64,000 nucleotides of DNA from Sanguibacter gelidistatuariae (GCF_900096585.1 NZ_FMYH01000001.1:372001-436000); one strand, 5' to 3'; counted from the first letter of the stretch, positions 1-7,867 are shown. Translations and numbers: made by a program. Notes: generated by a model not told the origin, from the letters alone.

Positions 1-321
1 TGAGGAGAAGCCGTCGGGGCTCTGCACGTGGTCGTCCGCGATGTCGACGAGGCCGGTGAACTCCCGGCGGATGACCTCGCGGTAGGACTCCGGGTGGCCC
101 TGGGGCAGCCCGACGTACTCGTCCAGCAGGAATGCCCGTGTGCGGGCGAAGCTCAGACCGTCCTCGGCATGTCGGCGCACGAGCTCCCGGTAGACCGGGA
201 GCGGCGAGGACCCGGTGGCGAGCCCGAGGATCGGGGCGGCATGCGAGCGGACGAGCTGCTCAATCGAGTCCGCGACGACCGAGGCGATGTCCTCGGCGGT
301 CTGCTGGATCACGATCTCCAT
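1..321 (-). CDS. nagB: Glucosamine-6-phosphate deaminase, N-terminal part (cut by window edge)
   Basis: Converts glucosamine-6-phosphate to fructose-6-phosphate plus ammonia, the last step of N-acetylglucosamine use in the cytoplasm. About 107 N-terminal residues are visible, starting MEIVIQQTAEDIASVVADSI. The NagB/6-phosphogluconolactonase-family sugar-phosphate motif GLATGSSPLPVYREL and the following LLDEYVGLPQGHPESYREVI are clear. The ATG at 321 follows AAGGAG, so the start is well supported. It lies downstream of the ROK regulator on the same strand but is separated by a strong hairpin, so it probably has its own promoter. It fits with nagA and the hexosaminidase nearby. Identification is secure; the C-terminus is outside the window. 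Confidence 0.93.
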   Translation of the reverse strand, partial: MEIVIQQTAEDIASVVADSIEQLVRSHAAPILGLATGSSPLPVYRELVRRHAEDGLSFARTRAFLLDEYVGLPQGHPESYREVIRREFTGLVDIADDHVQSPDGFSS

Positions 322-380
322 GGTGAGCTCCTTCTGTTGAGCACGTGACTGTCGGCGCGCTCGTCGTCGATCTGACCGAA

Positions 381-400
381 TGGTCTGGATCACTGGTCTG
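381..400. promoter_or_regulatory. Direct repeat TGGTCTG in nagB promoter region, possible DasR/NagR half-sites
   Basis: TGGTCTG occurs at 381-387 and 394-400, a 13-bp spacing, 60-80 bp upstream of nagB. Established GntR-family DasR/NagR sites in actinobacteria are built on TGGTCTAGACCA, so these could be half-sites; here they are direct and not inverted, which weakens the case. No gntR gene is in the window. Confidence 0.35.
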
Positions 401-418
401 AGGTGGGGGAAGTAGGAC

Positions 419-444
419 GGTGCCGGGATCCTGATCCCGGCACC
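419..444 (-). terminator. Hairpin terminator after the ROK regulator gene
   Basis: GGTGCCGGGATC at 419-430 and its exact complement at 433-444 form a 12-bp stem with a 2-nt core loop, 25 bp past the ROK stop codon. There is no long T-tract, which is common for actinobacterial terminators. Confidence 0.7.
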
Positions 445-469
445 GGTCACCCGCTCGGCGTCACCACGG

Positions 470-1627
470 TCACGACAGACCGAGCTCTCGGTCGAGGACG
501 TGGGCGGCCGCTCCTGCGAGGATGCCGTCGTGCCCGAGGGCGGACATCCTCAGCCGCACGTGCTCGTCCCCGAACGGTCGGGTGAGCGCGAGCACGGTCG
601 ACTCGGCCGCCTGCAGCAGCGGGCCGTTGAGCAGCTCGTCGGGGCCTGAGAGCACGACGTCGCGCAGGCCCAGCGCCTGAGTGATGGGGGCGAGGATCTT
701 GCCGAGCTGACGACCGGCGGCGGCGAGGACGCCCGCGGCCTCAGCCTCGCTCAGCCCTTTGATCTTGGCCCGCAGGCGCGGCACGGCCACCAGGGACTCC
801 AGGCAGCCACGGCGTCCGCAGGAGCACTCGGGGCCGTCGGCCAGCACGTTCACATGGCCGATCTCACCCGCCGCGCCGTCCGGGCCGCGCAACAGCGAGC
901 CGTCGAGCAGGATGCCGGCACCCACACCGTGGCCGATCTCCACGAGGAGCAGGCCCGAGCCCGAGCCCTCCCCGAAGGTGTCCTCGGCGAGCGCGGCGGT
1001 GTCGGCGTCGTTGGCGACGTGGGTGGGATGACCCAGCGCCTCCTCAAGCTCGGTGCGCAGGTCGACGTTGGTCCAGCCGAGGTTGGGTGCACGGCGCACC
1101 ACACCGTCGACGGTGACAACGCCCGGGGTGCCCACCCCGATCCCGAGGACCCGTCCAGGAGACGTCTTGACCAGGTGCTTCGCGAGGGCGATCGTCTTGT
1201 CGACCGCTGCCTGCCCGGTCGCCCCGTCCAGGTCGACCTGCGTCGTCTTGACCCGCGACCCGGCGAGGTCGACGAGCGCTCCGCGCAGCACCGTGTCGTC
1301 GGAGAGGTCGAGGCACACGACGAAGCCGCCGCTGACGTTGACGCCGACGAGCGTGGCCGGCTTGCCCATGTGCGTTCCCGGGCGGACACCCAGCTCGACG
1401 ATGAGGTCGCTCTCCAGGAGATCGGCGACGACGTCGGACACGGTGACTCGGGCGAGCCCGGTGAGGCGCGCGAGGTCGGCACGGCTGACCGGGCCGCCGT
1501 CGAACAGGTGCTGGAGGACCAGGGAACGGTGGTGGATCCGCGCGTCCGAGGGTAGTATCTTGCCCGCTGTCGAGCCGGTACGCGCCGACGGACGACGCAC
1601 TTCGGCAGGTGCTACGTTTCGTGCCAT
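470..1627 (-). CDS. ROK-family transcriptional regulator (NagC/Mlc type)
   Basis: Probable sugar-responsive repressor of the amino-sugar genes. The 385-aa protein has an N-terminal winged helix (VSRADLARLTGLARVTVSDV, about residues 43-62) and a ROK sugar-kinase-like domain with GIGVGTPG, a GEIGHV loop and the zinc motif CSCGRRGCLE. An in-frame start 12 codons upstream exists (1663), but ATG at 1627 is preferred because AAGGTG precedes it and the palindrome at 1633-1651 then lies in its leader, consistent with autoregulation. It is divergent from the GH20 gene and close to nagA and nagB. The effector, likely GlcNAc or GlcNAc-6-P, is inferred from context. Confidence 0.88.
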   Translation of the reverse strand: MARNVAPAEVRRPSARTGSTAGKILPSDARIHHRSLVLQHLFDGGPVSRADLARLTGLARVTVSDVVADLLESDLIVELGVRPGTHMGKPATLVGVNVSGGFVVCLDLSDDTVLRGALVDLAGSRVKTTQVDLDGATGQAAVDKTIALAKHLVKTSPGRVLGIGVGTPGVVTVDGVVRRAPNLGWTNVDLRTELEEALGHPTHVANDADTAALAEDTFGEGSGSGLLLVEIGHGVGAGILLDGSLLRGPDGAAGEIGHVNVLADGPECSCGRRGCLESLVAVPRLRAKIKGLSEAEAAGVLAAAGRQLGKILAPITQALGLRDVVLSGPDELLNGPLLQAAESTVLALTRPFGDEHVRLRMSALGHDGILAGAAAHVLDRELGLS

Positions 1628-1632
1628 ATAAT

Positions 1633-1651
1633 AAGTACACCTTACATACTT
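1633..1651. promoter_or_regulatory. Palindromic operator candidate between ROK gene and GH20 gene
   Basis: AAGTA and TACTT arms flank a 9-bp centre in AAGTACACCTTACATACTT, in an AT-rich pocket between divergent genes. It overlaps the ribosome-binding region of the ROK gene and lies about 65 bp upstream of the GH20 start. Binding by the ROK protein is inferred from position and symmetry only. Confidence 0.45.
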
Positions 1652-1715
1652 AGTCGCTGTCAATCGGCCCTACCGTGTACCCGCTGCCTCTTGGTGGCGC
1701 TCGAAGGAGAGCATA

Positions 1716-3134
1716 ATGCCCGTTCCAGTCCTCCCGGCCCCACAGAATGTGACAATTTCGGAGGGTCCCGGGTCACCGCTGCGGACCGAGGACCGCGACG
1801 CGCTCGTGGCCTCGCTCAGCACCTGGGCACCACGCGCCGCCGACCTGGCCGCGCGAATCTCCGTGGCCGCCGCAGAGACCGCGCCGGCAACCCCGGTCGA
1901 GGTTGCCACCGCGTCCGACAAGACGCTTCCCAGCGAGGGTTACACCCTCACACTGTCGCCGGAGCGGTGGACGCTGCGTGCACGTGACGAGGCAGGTGCG
2001 TTCTGGGCCGTGCAGACCCTGACCCAGCTCGTCCGCGAGGGACAGGTCCCGGTCGTAGAGATCACCGACCACCCCGCCTACCCGGTGCGTGGCGTCATGC
2101 TCGACATCAGCAGGTTCTTCTTCGGCCCGCGCGACATCAAGGCCGTCATCGACCTCGCCTCGGCCTACAAGATGAACATCCTGCACCTGCACCTGACCGA
2201 CGACCAGGGCTGGCGCCTGGAGATCGAGACCCGCCCGCTGCTCACCGAGCTCGCCTCCGGGACCGATGTCGGCGGCGGCACGGGCGGGTTCCTCACCCTT
2301 GCCGAGTACGAGGACCTCCAGGACTACGCCGACGCCCGTCACGTGACGATCGTCCCGGAGATCGACCTGCCCGGCCACACCCACGCGGCGCAGATCGCCT
2401 ACCCCGAGATCAGCCCGGACGGCGAACCCCGGGAGCCGTACCTGGGCACCAAGGTCGGCTTCAGCGCGTTGCACCTGACCTCCGACGCCGCATGGAGCTT
2501 CGTAGAAGACGTCGTAGCCTCGGTGTCCAAGCACACCCGCGGGGAGTACATCCACCTCGGCGGGGACGAGTCGCTCACGCTGAGCGACGAGGACTATCGG
2601 GTCTACATGCAGCGCCTGGCCGAGGTCGGCGCGAAGTACGGCAAGAAGCTGACCTTCTGGCAGGAGGCGTCCGTCGCAGAGCTCCCCGCCCAGACGCGCC
2701 TGCAGTTCTGGAACCCGCAGATCGAGACCGGCCACCTGGCCGCGGTCGCCCTCGCCCAGGACGTGACATTCATCGCCTCCCCCGCGACCCGCGCCTACCT
2801 CGACCAGAAGTACACGGCGGACTTCGAGCTCGGCCTCGACTGGGCGCGCCTGACCGACATCGAGGACGCCTACGACTGGGACCCGGTCGCCGAGCTTCCC
2901 GGCATCCCGGCGGAGTCCATCATCGGAGTCGAGGCCTGCCTGTGGGCCGAGACCCTGAGGTCCTTCGACGACATCACGATGCTGGTCCTGCCTCGTCTGC
3001 CCGCGCTGGCCTCGGTGGCCTGGGGATCTCCGAAGGACTTCCCCGCCTTCGCCACCGCCCTCGCCCAGCACGGCACCTGGTGGGCTGGCGAAGGACTGGC
3101 GTTCTACCGGTCTGAGGCCATCAGCTGGGCCTGA
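1716..3134 (+). CDS. Beta-N-acetylhexosaminidase, GH20, cytoplasmic
   Basis: Hydrolyses terminal GlcNAc residues from chito-oligosaccharides or muropeptides by substrate-assisted catalysis. The 472-aa protein has an N-terminal GH20b-type domain (about 1-115) and a TIM barrel from about 120. The catalytic Asp-Glu pair is D284-E285 in HLGGDE; HLHLTDDQGW and EIDLPGHTHA are further family signatures. There is no signal peptide, so it should act on imported oligosaccharides. AAGGAG sits 7 nt before the ATG. Its GlcNAc product would feed NagA and NagB encoded next to it; a GlcNAc kinase or PTS is not in the window. Confidence 0.93.
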   Translation: MPVPVLPAPQNVTISEGPGSPLRTEDRDALVASLSTWAPRAADLAARISVAAAETAPATPVEVATASDKTLPSEGYTLTLSPERWTLRARDEAGAFWAVQTLTQLVREGQVPVVEITDHPAYPVRGVMLDISRFFFGPRDIKAVIDLASAYKMNILHLHLTDDQGWRLEIETRPLLTELASGTDVGGGTGGFLTLAEYEDLQDYADARHVTIVPEIDLPGHTHAAQIAYPEISPDGEPREPYLGTKVGFSALHLTSDAAWSFVEDVVASVSKHTRGEYIHLGGDESLTLSDEDYRVYMQRLAEVGAKYGKKLTFWQEASVAELPAQTRLQFWNPQIETGHLAAVALAQDVTFIASPATRAYLDQKYTADFELGLDWARLTDIEDAYDWDPVAELPGIPAESIIGVEACLWAETLRSFDDITMLVLPRLPALASVAWGSPKDFPAFATALAQHGTWWAGEGLAFYRSEAISWA

Positions 3135-3139
3135 CCGGC

Positions 3140-3190
3140 GGATCGACGAGGGGCCCGGAAGCCATTGGCTTCCGGGCCCCTCGTCGATCC
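3140..3190. terminator. Bidirectional terminator between GH20 gene and nagA
   Basis: A perfect 24-bp inverted repeat (3140-3163 and 3167-3190) with a 3-nt loop lies between two convergent genes. It should end transcription from both sides. Confidence 0.85.
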
Positions 3191-3211
3191 AGGCCGTCCG
3201 GCCGGGCCGCG

Positions 3212-4378
3212 TCAGACCAGGCGCTCGCCGGACCGGAACACGTCCCGGACCGTCACCGTCTCGTCGAGCACGACGACGTCGGCACGTGCTCCCGGTTCAA
3301 GGTTTCCCACGTCGGTGCGGCCGAGCACCGCAGCCGGGGTCGTGGTGACCGCCGCGAGCGCATCCTCGAAGGGGATCCCCGCGACGGTCGTGGCGTAGCG
3401 CAGCGCCACGTCGAGGGTGAGCGTGCTGCCCGCGATCGAGCCGCCCTCGCGGAGCCGGGCGACACCGTCCACCACGTCGACGACCAGGTCGCCGAGCAGG
3501 TACTCCCCGTCGCTGACCCCGGCGGCCGCCATGGCGTCCGTCACGAACACCGTGCGGCCCACGCCTGCCGAGCGCGCCGCGTGCTCGAGGGTGATGGGGT
3601 GCAGATGCACGCCGTCGGCGACGACCTCGACCACCACGCGGGGGTCCTCGAGCAGGGCTAGGACCGGGCCGGGCGCCCGGTGGTGGATCGGCAGCATCGC
3701 GTTGAACAGGTGCGTGGCCAGGGTGACTCCGGCGTCGACCGAGGCGGTGGCCATGGCGGCGTCGGCGTCCGTGTGCCCGATCGCCGCGATCGCGCCATGG
3801 CCGACGATGCGCCGCACGGCGTCGAGCCCACCGGGCAGCTCGGGCGCGATGGTGACGACCTTGACCGCGCCAGGTCGCGCGCCGAGCAAGAAGTCGATGT
3901 CCTCGATGGTCGGCTCGCGCAGCAGGTTCGGGTCGTGCGCACCGCGGTGCAGGGGGCTCAGCCAGGGACCCTCGAGGTGGATGCCGGCGAGGTCGCCCGC
4001 CTCGACCAGGTCGGCAAGGACCTCCACCGCCTCCCGCAGGACCTGCATGGGCTGCGTGACGAGGCTGGCGATCATCGTCGTCGTCCCGTGGGAGCGGTGC
4101 GTGGCGATGACCGTGCGGGCGCTGTCTGTGATCGAGGAGCCCGCACCGAAGGCCGCGCCGCCCCCGCCGTGGGAATGGATGTCGACGAAGCCGGGCACCA
4201 CCTGGTGGCCAGTTGCGTCCACCCGGGGAAGATCGCTCCAGTCGGGAGGGACCTCGCCCTCGCCGACCCCGGCGACCAGCCCGTCCGCGACGGCCAGCCA
4301 GCCCCCTCGCACGACTCGCTGCCCGGTGTGCACGGTTCCGCCGGTGATGACATATGTCTCTGTGTTGGTCACCAACAC
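3212..4378 (-). CDS. nagA: N-acetylglucosamine-6-phosphate deacetylase
   Basis: Deacetylates GlcNAc-6-P to glucosamine-6-P, the substrate of NagB. The 388-aa amidohydrolase shows GFVDIHSHGGGG (metal-binding His pair), HLEGPWLSPLHRGAH, IGHTDAD, THLFNAM and VTDAMAAAG, all in the usual order. The start is a GTG at 4378 or a second in-frame GTG at 4372; TAGGG lies upstream and does not decide between them. It is convergent with the GH20 gene and about 1.6 kb from the ROK regulator. A palindrome covers the start codon. Confidence 0.94.
   Translation of the reverse strand: MLVTNTETYVITGGTVHTGQRVVRGGWLAVADGLVAGVGEGEVPPDWSDLPRVDATGHQVVPGFVDIHSHGGGGAAFGAGSSITDSARTVIATHRSHGTTTMIASLVTQPMQVLREAVEVLADLVEAGDLAGIHLEGPWLSPLHRGAHDPNLLREPTIEDIDFLLGARPGAVKVVTIAPELPGGLDAVRRIVGHGAIAAIGHTDADAAMATASVDAGVTLATHLFNAMLPIHHRAPGPVLALLEDPRVVVEVVADGVHLHPITLEHAARSAGVGRTVFVTDAMAAAGVSDGEYLLGDLVVDVVDGVARLREGGSIAGSTLTLDVALRYATTVAGIPFEDALAAVTTTPAAVLGRTDVGNLEPGARADVVVLDETVTVRDVFRSGERLV
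4362..4378. promoter_or_regulatory. Palindrome over the nagA start codon
   Basis: GTGTTGGT-C-ACCAACAC is a perfect 8+1+8 palindrome exactly at the GTG start of nagA. It could be an operator or a start-codon-masking hairpin. It also encodes the first residues, so coincidence is possible. Confidence 0.35.
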
Positions 4379-4388
4379 ACCCTAGCGA

Positions 4389-4444
4389 CGTGTCGGCCGC
4401 GGATGCACCTCCGCTTCGTTGCGGGTGCAGACGCGGCGGACACG
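4389..4444. repeat. Long imperfect inverted repeat upstream of nagA
   Basis: Arms CGTGTCGGCCGCG..TGCACC and its near-complement pair across a 6-nt loop at about 4415-4420, with two internal mismatches and a bulge. It lies directly upstream of nagA on the minus strand and about 260 bp before the peptide gene on the plus strand. It may act as a terminator, an insulating hairpin or a small palindromic element. Confidence 0.55.
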
Positions 4445-4701
4445 TCCGATCTGTGCACTTCAGCGGCCCACCGGCCCCCTTCGGCTGGGGGAACAACAGG
4501 CCATGGCAGGACATTGCCACGCCCGCTCCCGGGACAGAAGCGGGGCTGCGCGGCGCGCTGTTCAGCCACGCACCTCCCCGGGTCGGACACGTCATTTCAT
4601 GCCACCGGCAAACGCTGTCCGGCACCATCCGAAGGGCTGGATCATTGATTCCGGCAGGGGAGCCACCCCGGCACCAGTACCACCAGCGCTAGGAGAGTCT
4701 G

Positions 4702-4950
4702 ATGGACAACATCATCCGATCTGCAGCCACGCGATCGGCGAGCATCGCCTCAGCGGCGGTCCTCGCCACCGGCTTGGTCCTGGCTGCTGGGACAGCTGCC
4801 TCCGCCCAAGTACCCGCTCCGCAGGTGGGGACGACCCAGGTCGTCACCACATCGGGGTCCGTCCTCGTCGGGACGAGTTCGACGAAGAAGCCCATCGGGA
4901 CGAACCCTGGTGTGGCCCAGCCGCTGAACGGGAGTGCATGGCAGGACTGA
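4702..4950 (+). CDS. Small exported-type Ser/Thr-rich peptide, candidate RiPP precursor
   Basis: An 82-aa product with GGAGAG before the ATG. Residues 1-35 look like a signal or leader: a short charged start, then an Ala/Leu/Val-rich core ending AGTAASA before QVPAPQ. The remaining 47 residues are rich in Thr, Ser, Val and Gly (VGTTQVVTTSGSVLVGTSST), have no Cys, and end GSAWQD. I recognise no named family. It lies 34 bp before a stand-alone lanthipeptide-dehydratase C-terminal-domain gene on the same strand, which suggests a modified-peptide precursor; a plain secreted peptide is the alternative. The 320 bp upstream hold only the hairpin at 4389-4444 and no convincing promoter. Confidence 0.7.
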   Translation: MDNIIRSAATRSASIASAAVLATGLVLAAGTAASAQVPAPQVGTTQVVTTSGSVLVGTSSTKKPIGTNPGVAQPLNGSAWQD

Positions 4951-4984
4951 CCGGCACGTCCGCTCGACCTGAAGGGTGCACATC

Positions 4985-5875
4985 ATGAGCACAGTCAGCA
5001 CGATGCGGCCGAGTTCGACGTCCCACGTTGACTGGTGGTTCGCGAGGCTAGGGACCGGGGGGTTGCAGCCACGCGACACGGTCATCAGCGATGTGATCGG
5101 GCCTCTTGTGCAAGAGGCCCGGTCACAGGGGCTCCTGAGATGGAGCTTCACCTGGCACCAGAGCTCGACCCGGACTTCGCTCATGCTGGCGCTGCTGGGA
5201 ACCGCACGTGTGGGACAGCTGCTGCCTGCGAGCTGGATCACGGCAGAAGACCGATCGGACACCGCGGTGTCCTGGCCGCAGGGGGGCCAGGAGACCGGGG
5301 CAGCCGCCTCGGACCTCGCCGAGTCCTTCGAAGAGCTCAGCTGCGACCTCGCGGTCTGGGCCGCCCAGGAACTCTCCCGGGAGACCGCCCGCGCCGCCCT
5401 CGGCGCCCTGCTCCTGCACGACGCCGCCCACGTGCTGCTGAGCCGACAGGTCTCGGACCCGCATCGCGGGGCCGGTGCCTGGGAGGAGTACTGGGACCGC
5501 CACGAGGCCACCTGGGGCCACCGCCACGACGCGGTCGCCCCGACGCTTCTCGCCCTCGACCTCAGTGCCCTGGCGACCTACTCCCTCGGGCCTCAGGTTG
5601 CCGAGCTCCGCTCGAGCTCGGTCGCGACCGAGTGGCGACACCGGTGGTCGCGCGGGCTGGAGCGCCTCCTCGACCGGTCGCGCGAGCTCGACCTCCCCAG
5701 CTCCCCGACCCGGCTCACCCTCATCCACTCCCACCTCCTCCTCAACCGCCTCGGCTTCCTCCCGCACGAGGAAGCCAGGCTCGGAGCGGTCGCTCGGGCG
5801 CTCGACGCCGAGAGCACCCCGCGCGCGGAGGAGCCCTCGCCGACAAGAGGTGAATGCCATGAACACTCTCACTGA
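4985..5875 (+). CDS. Stand-alone lantibiotic dehydratase C-terminal (SpaB_C/thiopeptide-type) domain protein
   Basis: A 296-aa protein resembling the elimination domain of class I lanthipeptide dehydratases (PF14028-like) without the glutamylation domain. What shows this: near the N-terminus WWFARLGTG, then DVIGPLVQEARSQGLLRWSF and a short beta-strand SLMLALLG; at the C-terminus LIHSHLLLNRLG...E followed by a helix, the typical family ending. Stand-alone members of this family are known either to eliminate glutamate from peptide esters or to catalyse the thiopeptide [4+2] cyclisation. No glutamylating partner is in the window. ATG at 4985, after AAGGG, is preferred over the GTG at 4976. It overlaps the next gene by 17 bp. 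Assignment is by pattern only. Confidence 0.72.
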   Translation: MSTVSTMRPSSTSHVDWWFARLGTGGLQPRDTVISDVIGPLVQEARSQGLLRWSFTWHQSSTRTSLMLALLGTARVGQLLPASWITAEDRSDTAVSWPQGGQETGAAASDLAESFEELSCDLAVWAAQELSRETARAALGALLLHDAAHVLLSRQVSDPHRGAGAWEEYWDRHEATWGHRHDAVAPTLLALDLSALATYSLGPQVAELRSSSVATEWRHRWSRGLERLLDRSRELDLPSSPTRLTLIHSHLLLNRLGFLPHEEARLGAVARALDAESTPRAEEPSPTRGECHEHSH

Positions 5876-6131
5876 CGAGACCCTCGACCTGGCCGAGCGG
5901 CTCGAGGCCGCGGTGACCCTGGACGGGGTCCTCAACGAGTCCGCGATCGCCACCGCGCTCGACGTGCCGCGCGCGGCCGCCGCGAACCAGATCCGACGGC
6001 TCGTCGCCGACGGGGCGATCCGGCCGTTCGAGCAGACCCGTTCCTACGTGCTGACGACGGAGGCCTGCGAAGGGCTGCGCAACCGGTGGGCCCGGTCGTG
6101 GGCCCTGGCCGTCTGGCCTGCGGACTCGTAG
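5859..6131 (+). CDS. Small winged-helix-like protein in RiPP-like cassette
   Basis: A 90-aa product whose ATG overlaps the end of the preceding gene, with AGAGGTG upstream. Residues about 10-65 fit a small helix-turn-helix with wing: a helix, then ESAIATALDVPRAAAANQIRRLVADGAI, then a beta pair. The C-terminus is Trp-rich (RNRWARSWALAVWPADS). No family is recognised. It could be a DNA-binding partner of the regulator encoded next, or a peptide-binding winged helix like the RRE recognition domains of RiPP enzymes; both are inference. Confidence 0.65.
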   Translation: MNTLTDETLDLAERLEAAVTLDGVLNESAIATALDVPRAAAANQIRRLVADGAIRPFEQTRSYVLTTEACEGLRNRWARSWALAVWPADS

Positions 6132-6215
6132 AACCCCTCGGCGGTCTCGACGTATCTGCGGCCCGGTGATGAGCTAGGCTCGAGGGCACCGTCGTCGCAC
6201 ACCCGAAGGGGCGCC

Positions 6216-7268
6216 ATGCCAGCACCCGATGGCCCACGCGACCAGGTGGCGAGCGAGACCGCGATGCGCCTCGGGCTCAGCGACACCGCCCGCGAGGTCT
6301 ACCTCTTCACCGCGTCGAACCCAGGCCTCGATCGGGCGGTCGCCCGTGACCGCCTAGGCCTGCCCTTCGACGAGGTCGACGTCGCATTGGCGTCCCTCGA
6401 GGCCGCGCGGCTCATCCGCAGGTCGTCCGGCGACCAGGGCTCCCACCATGTCTCCTGGGTGGCCGTCGCGCCCGAGCTCGCCGCGACGAGCCTGCTGGCC
6501 GATCAAGAGGAGCAGGTCGCCCGCCTCAGCCTGGACATCGCCGAACGCCGGGCACAGTTTCTGGCGCTGCTCCCCGGCTACCTGGACTCCCGGGCCGGCA
6601 GCTACTCCGAGGCCGGCATCGAGGTGATCGAGACCGGCGAGGAGGTCAACACCGTCCTGTCCCGGATCATCCGCGACACCCAGAAGCAGTGCTGGTGCGC
6701 GCACCCGGGCAACGGGCTCAATCCGGAGAACGTCCGCACGTCGTGGAAGAACGACCAGGAGATGATGGCCCGTGGCGTCGAGCTGAGGTCGATCCTCCAG
6801 CACAGCACCCGGACGCAGCTCGGCGCTCAGCGGTATGCGGCCCTGGCCATCCCGGCCGGCGCGAAGATCCGCACCATCCCGCTCGTCCCCGCGCGCACGC
6901 TGATCTACGACGGGGAGCTCGCCTTTCTCAGCCGCTTCGTCGACGGCCGCCCCAAGGGCGCCCTCCTGGTCCGCGACCCTGACCTCGTGGGCTACCTCAT
7001 CCAGGTCTATGAGGCGACCTGGTCGCTCGCGCAAGACTTTCCCATCGACGTCGAGCCGGCCGGGTCGGACACCGAGCTCGACGACACCTCCCGGGCTGTG
7101 CTGGCGCTGCTCGCCGCGGGCCACAAGGACGAGGTCATCGCCCGGCGGCTGGGGTGCAGCGTGCGCACCGCCCGACGGCACGTCTCGGCGATCATGGAGA
7201 CCCTTGAGGCGGAGAGCCGCTTCCAGGCGGGCGTGCGCGCCGCGCAGGCCGGCTGGCTCGACGCCTGA
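6216..7268 (+). CDS. Transcriptional regulator: TrmB-like N-terminus plus LuxR-type C-terminal HTH
   Basis: A 350-aa regulator. Residues about 15-75 form a TrmB-type winged helix (LSDTAREVYLFTASNP...VDVALASLEAARLIRR). A central PLD-like ligand region follows (about 120-280), and the C-terminus is a LuxR HTH (DTSRAVLALLAAGHKDEVIARR..CSVRTARRHVSAIM, about 290-335). AAGGGG precedes the ATG. The 84-bp gap upstream contains TAGGCT, a plausible -10, so it may also be transcribed alone. Such TrmB/LuxR fusions occur beside peptide natural-product genes in actinobacteria; control of the three upstream genes is inferred from position. Confidence 0.8.
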   Translation: MPAPDGPRDQVASETAMRLGLSDTAREVYLFTASNPGLDRAVARDRLGLPFDEVDVALASLEAARLIRRSSGDQGSHHVSWVAVAPELAATSLLADQEEQVARLSLDIAERRAQFLALLPGYLDSRAGSYSEAGIEVIETGEEVNTVLSRIIRDTQKQCWCAHPGNGLNPENVRTSWKNDQEMMARGVELRSILQHSTRTQLGAQRYAALAIPAGAKIRTIPLVPARTLIYDGELAFLSRFVDGRPKGALLVRDPDLVGYLIQVYEATWSLAQDFPIDVEPAGSDTELDDTSRAVLALLAAGHKDEVIARRLGCSVRTARRHVSAIMETLEAESRFQAGVRAAQAGWLDA

Positions 7269-7330
7269 GCGTCGGCCCAGCGAGCCCTGGACCATACCCT
7301 CCTCGGGGCCGCTGTGGCAGGATGCTCGCC

Positions 7331-7867
7331 ATGGGAATCCAGAGCACGCTCGGCGAGGACGAGTACGTCGTCCTCAACCTCCGCACGCACGTCAAGGCCC
7401 TCTTCGTGGCGATGCTCGTCCTTGTGGTCACCGTCGTCGCCGGGGTGATCCTCGCGCTCATGGCCCCGGAGGGCTCGGCCCAGCAGGGCCTGCGCTGGGC
7501 GATCCTCGGCGTGGCCGTGGTGATCATCCTGCTGTGGAGCTTCATGCCGTTCCTGCGCTGGATCACCTCCCGCTACACGATCACCAACCGCCGCCTCATC
7601 ACCCGCAGCGGGATCATCACGCGCACCGGCCGTGACATCCCGCTGTACCGGATCAACGACGTGACCTACGAGAAGGACCTGCTCGACCGGCTCCTCGGCT
7701 GCGGCACGATCATCATCTCCGACGCGACCGACAAGGCCGGTGTCGTGCTGCACGACGTCCCTCGAGTGGAGAAGGTCCAGGTCCAGCTGCACGAGCTGCT
7801 CTTCGCGGCCGACGACGGGTCCGACGACGGCGAGTTCCCACCCACCGAGCCTCGCCGCCGCCGCTGA
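7331..7867 (+). CDS. Membrane protein with bacterial PH domain
   Basis: A 178-aa protein. Two hydrophobic helices lie at about 20-45 and 52-75, followed by a bacterial PH (YdbS-like) domain: SRYTITNRRLITRSGIIT..DIPLYRINDVTYEKDLLDRLLG, ending in a charged Arg-rich tail. The function of these membrane PH proteins is not defined. An in-frame ATG 9 nt upstream (7322) is an alternative start; neither has a strong Shine-Dalgarno. It appears monocistronic, and a palindromic element lies 80 bp downstream. Confidence 0.82.
   Translation: MGIQSTLGEDEYVVLNLRTHVKALFVAMLVLVVTVVAGVILALMAPEGSAQQGLRWAILGVAVVIILLWSFMPFLRWITSRYTITNRRLITRSGIITRTGRDIPLYRINDVTYEKDLLDRLLGCGTIIISDATDKAGVVLHDVPRVEKVQVQLHELLFAADDGSDDGEFPPTEPRRRR

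Noticed and set aside
28-348. Plus-strand frame at the left edge
   Set aside because: It is the antisense shadow of nagB, which has clear family motifs on the minus strand.
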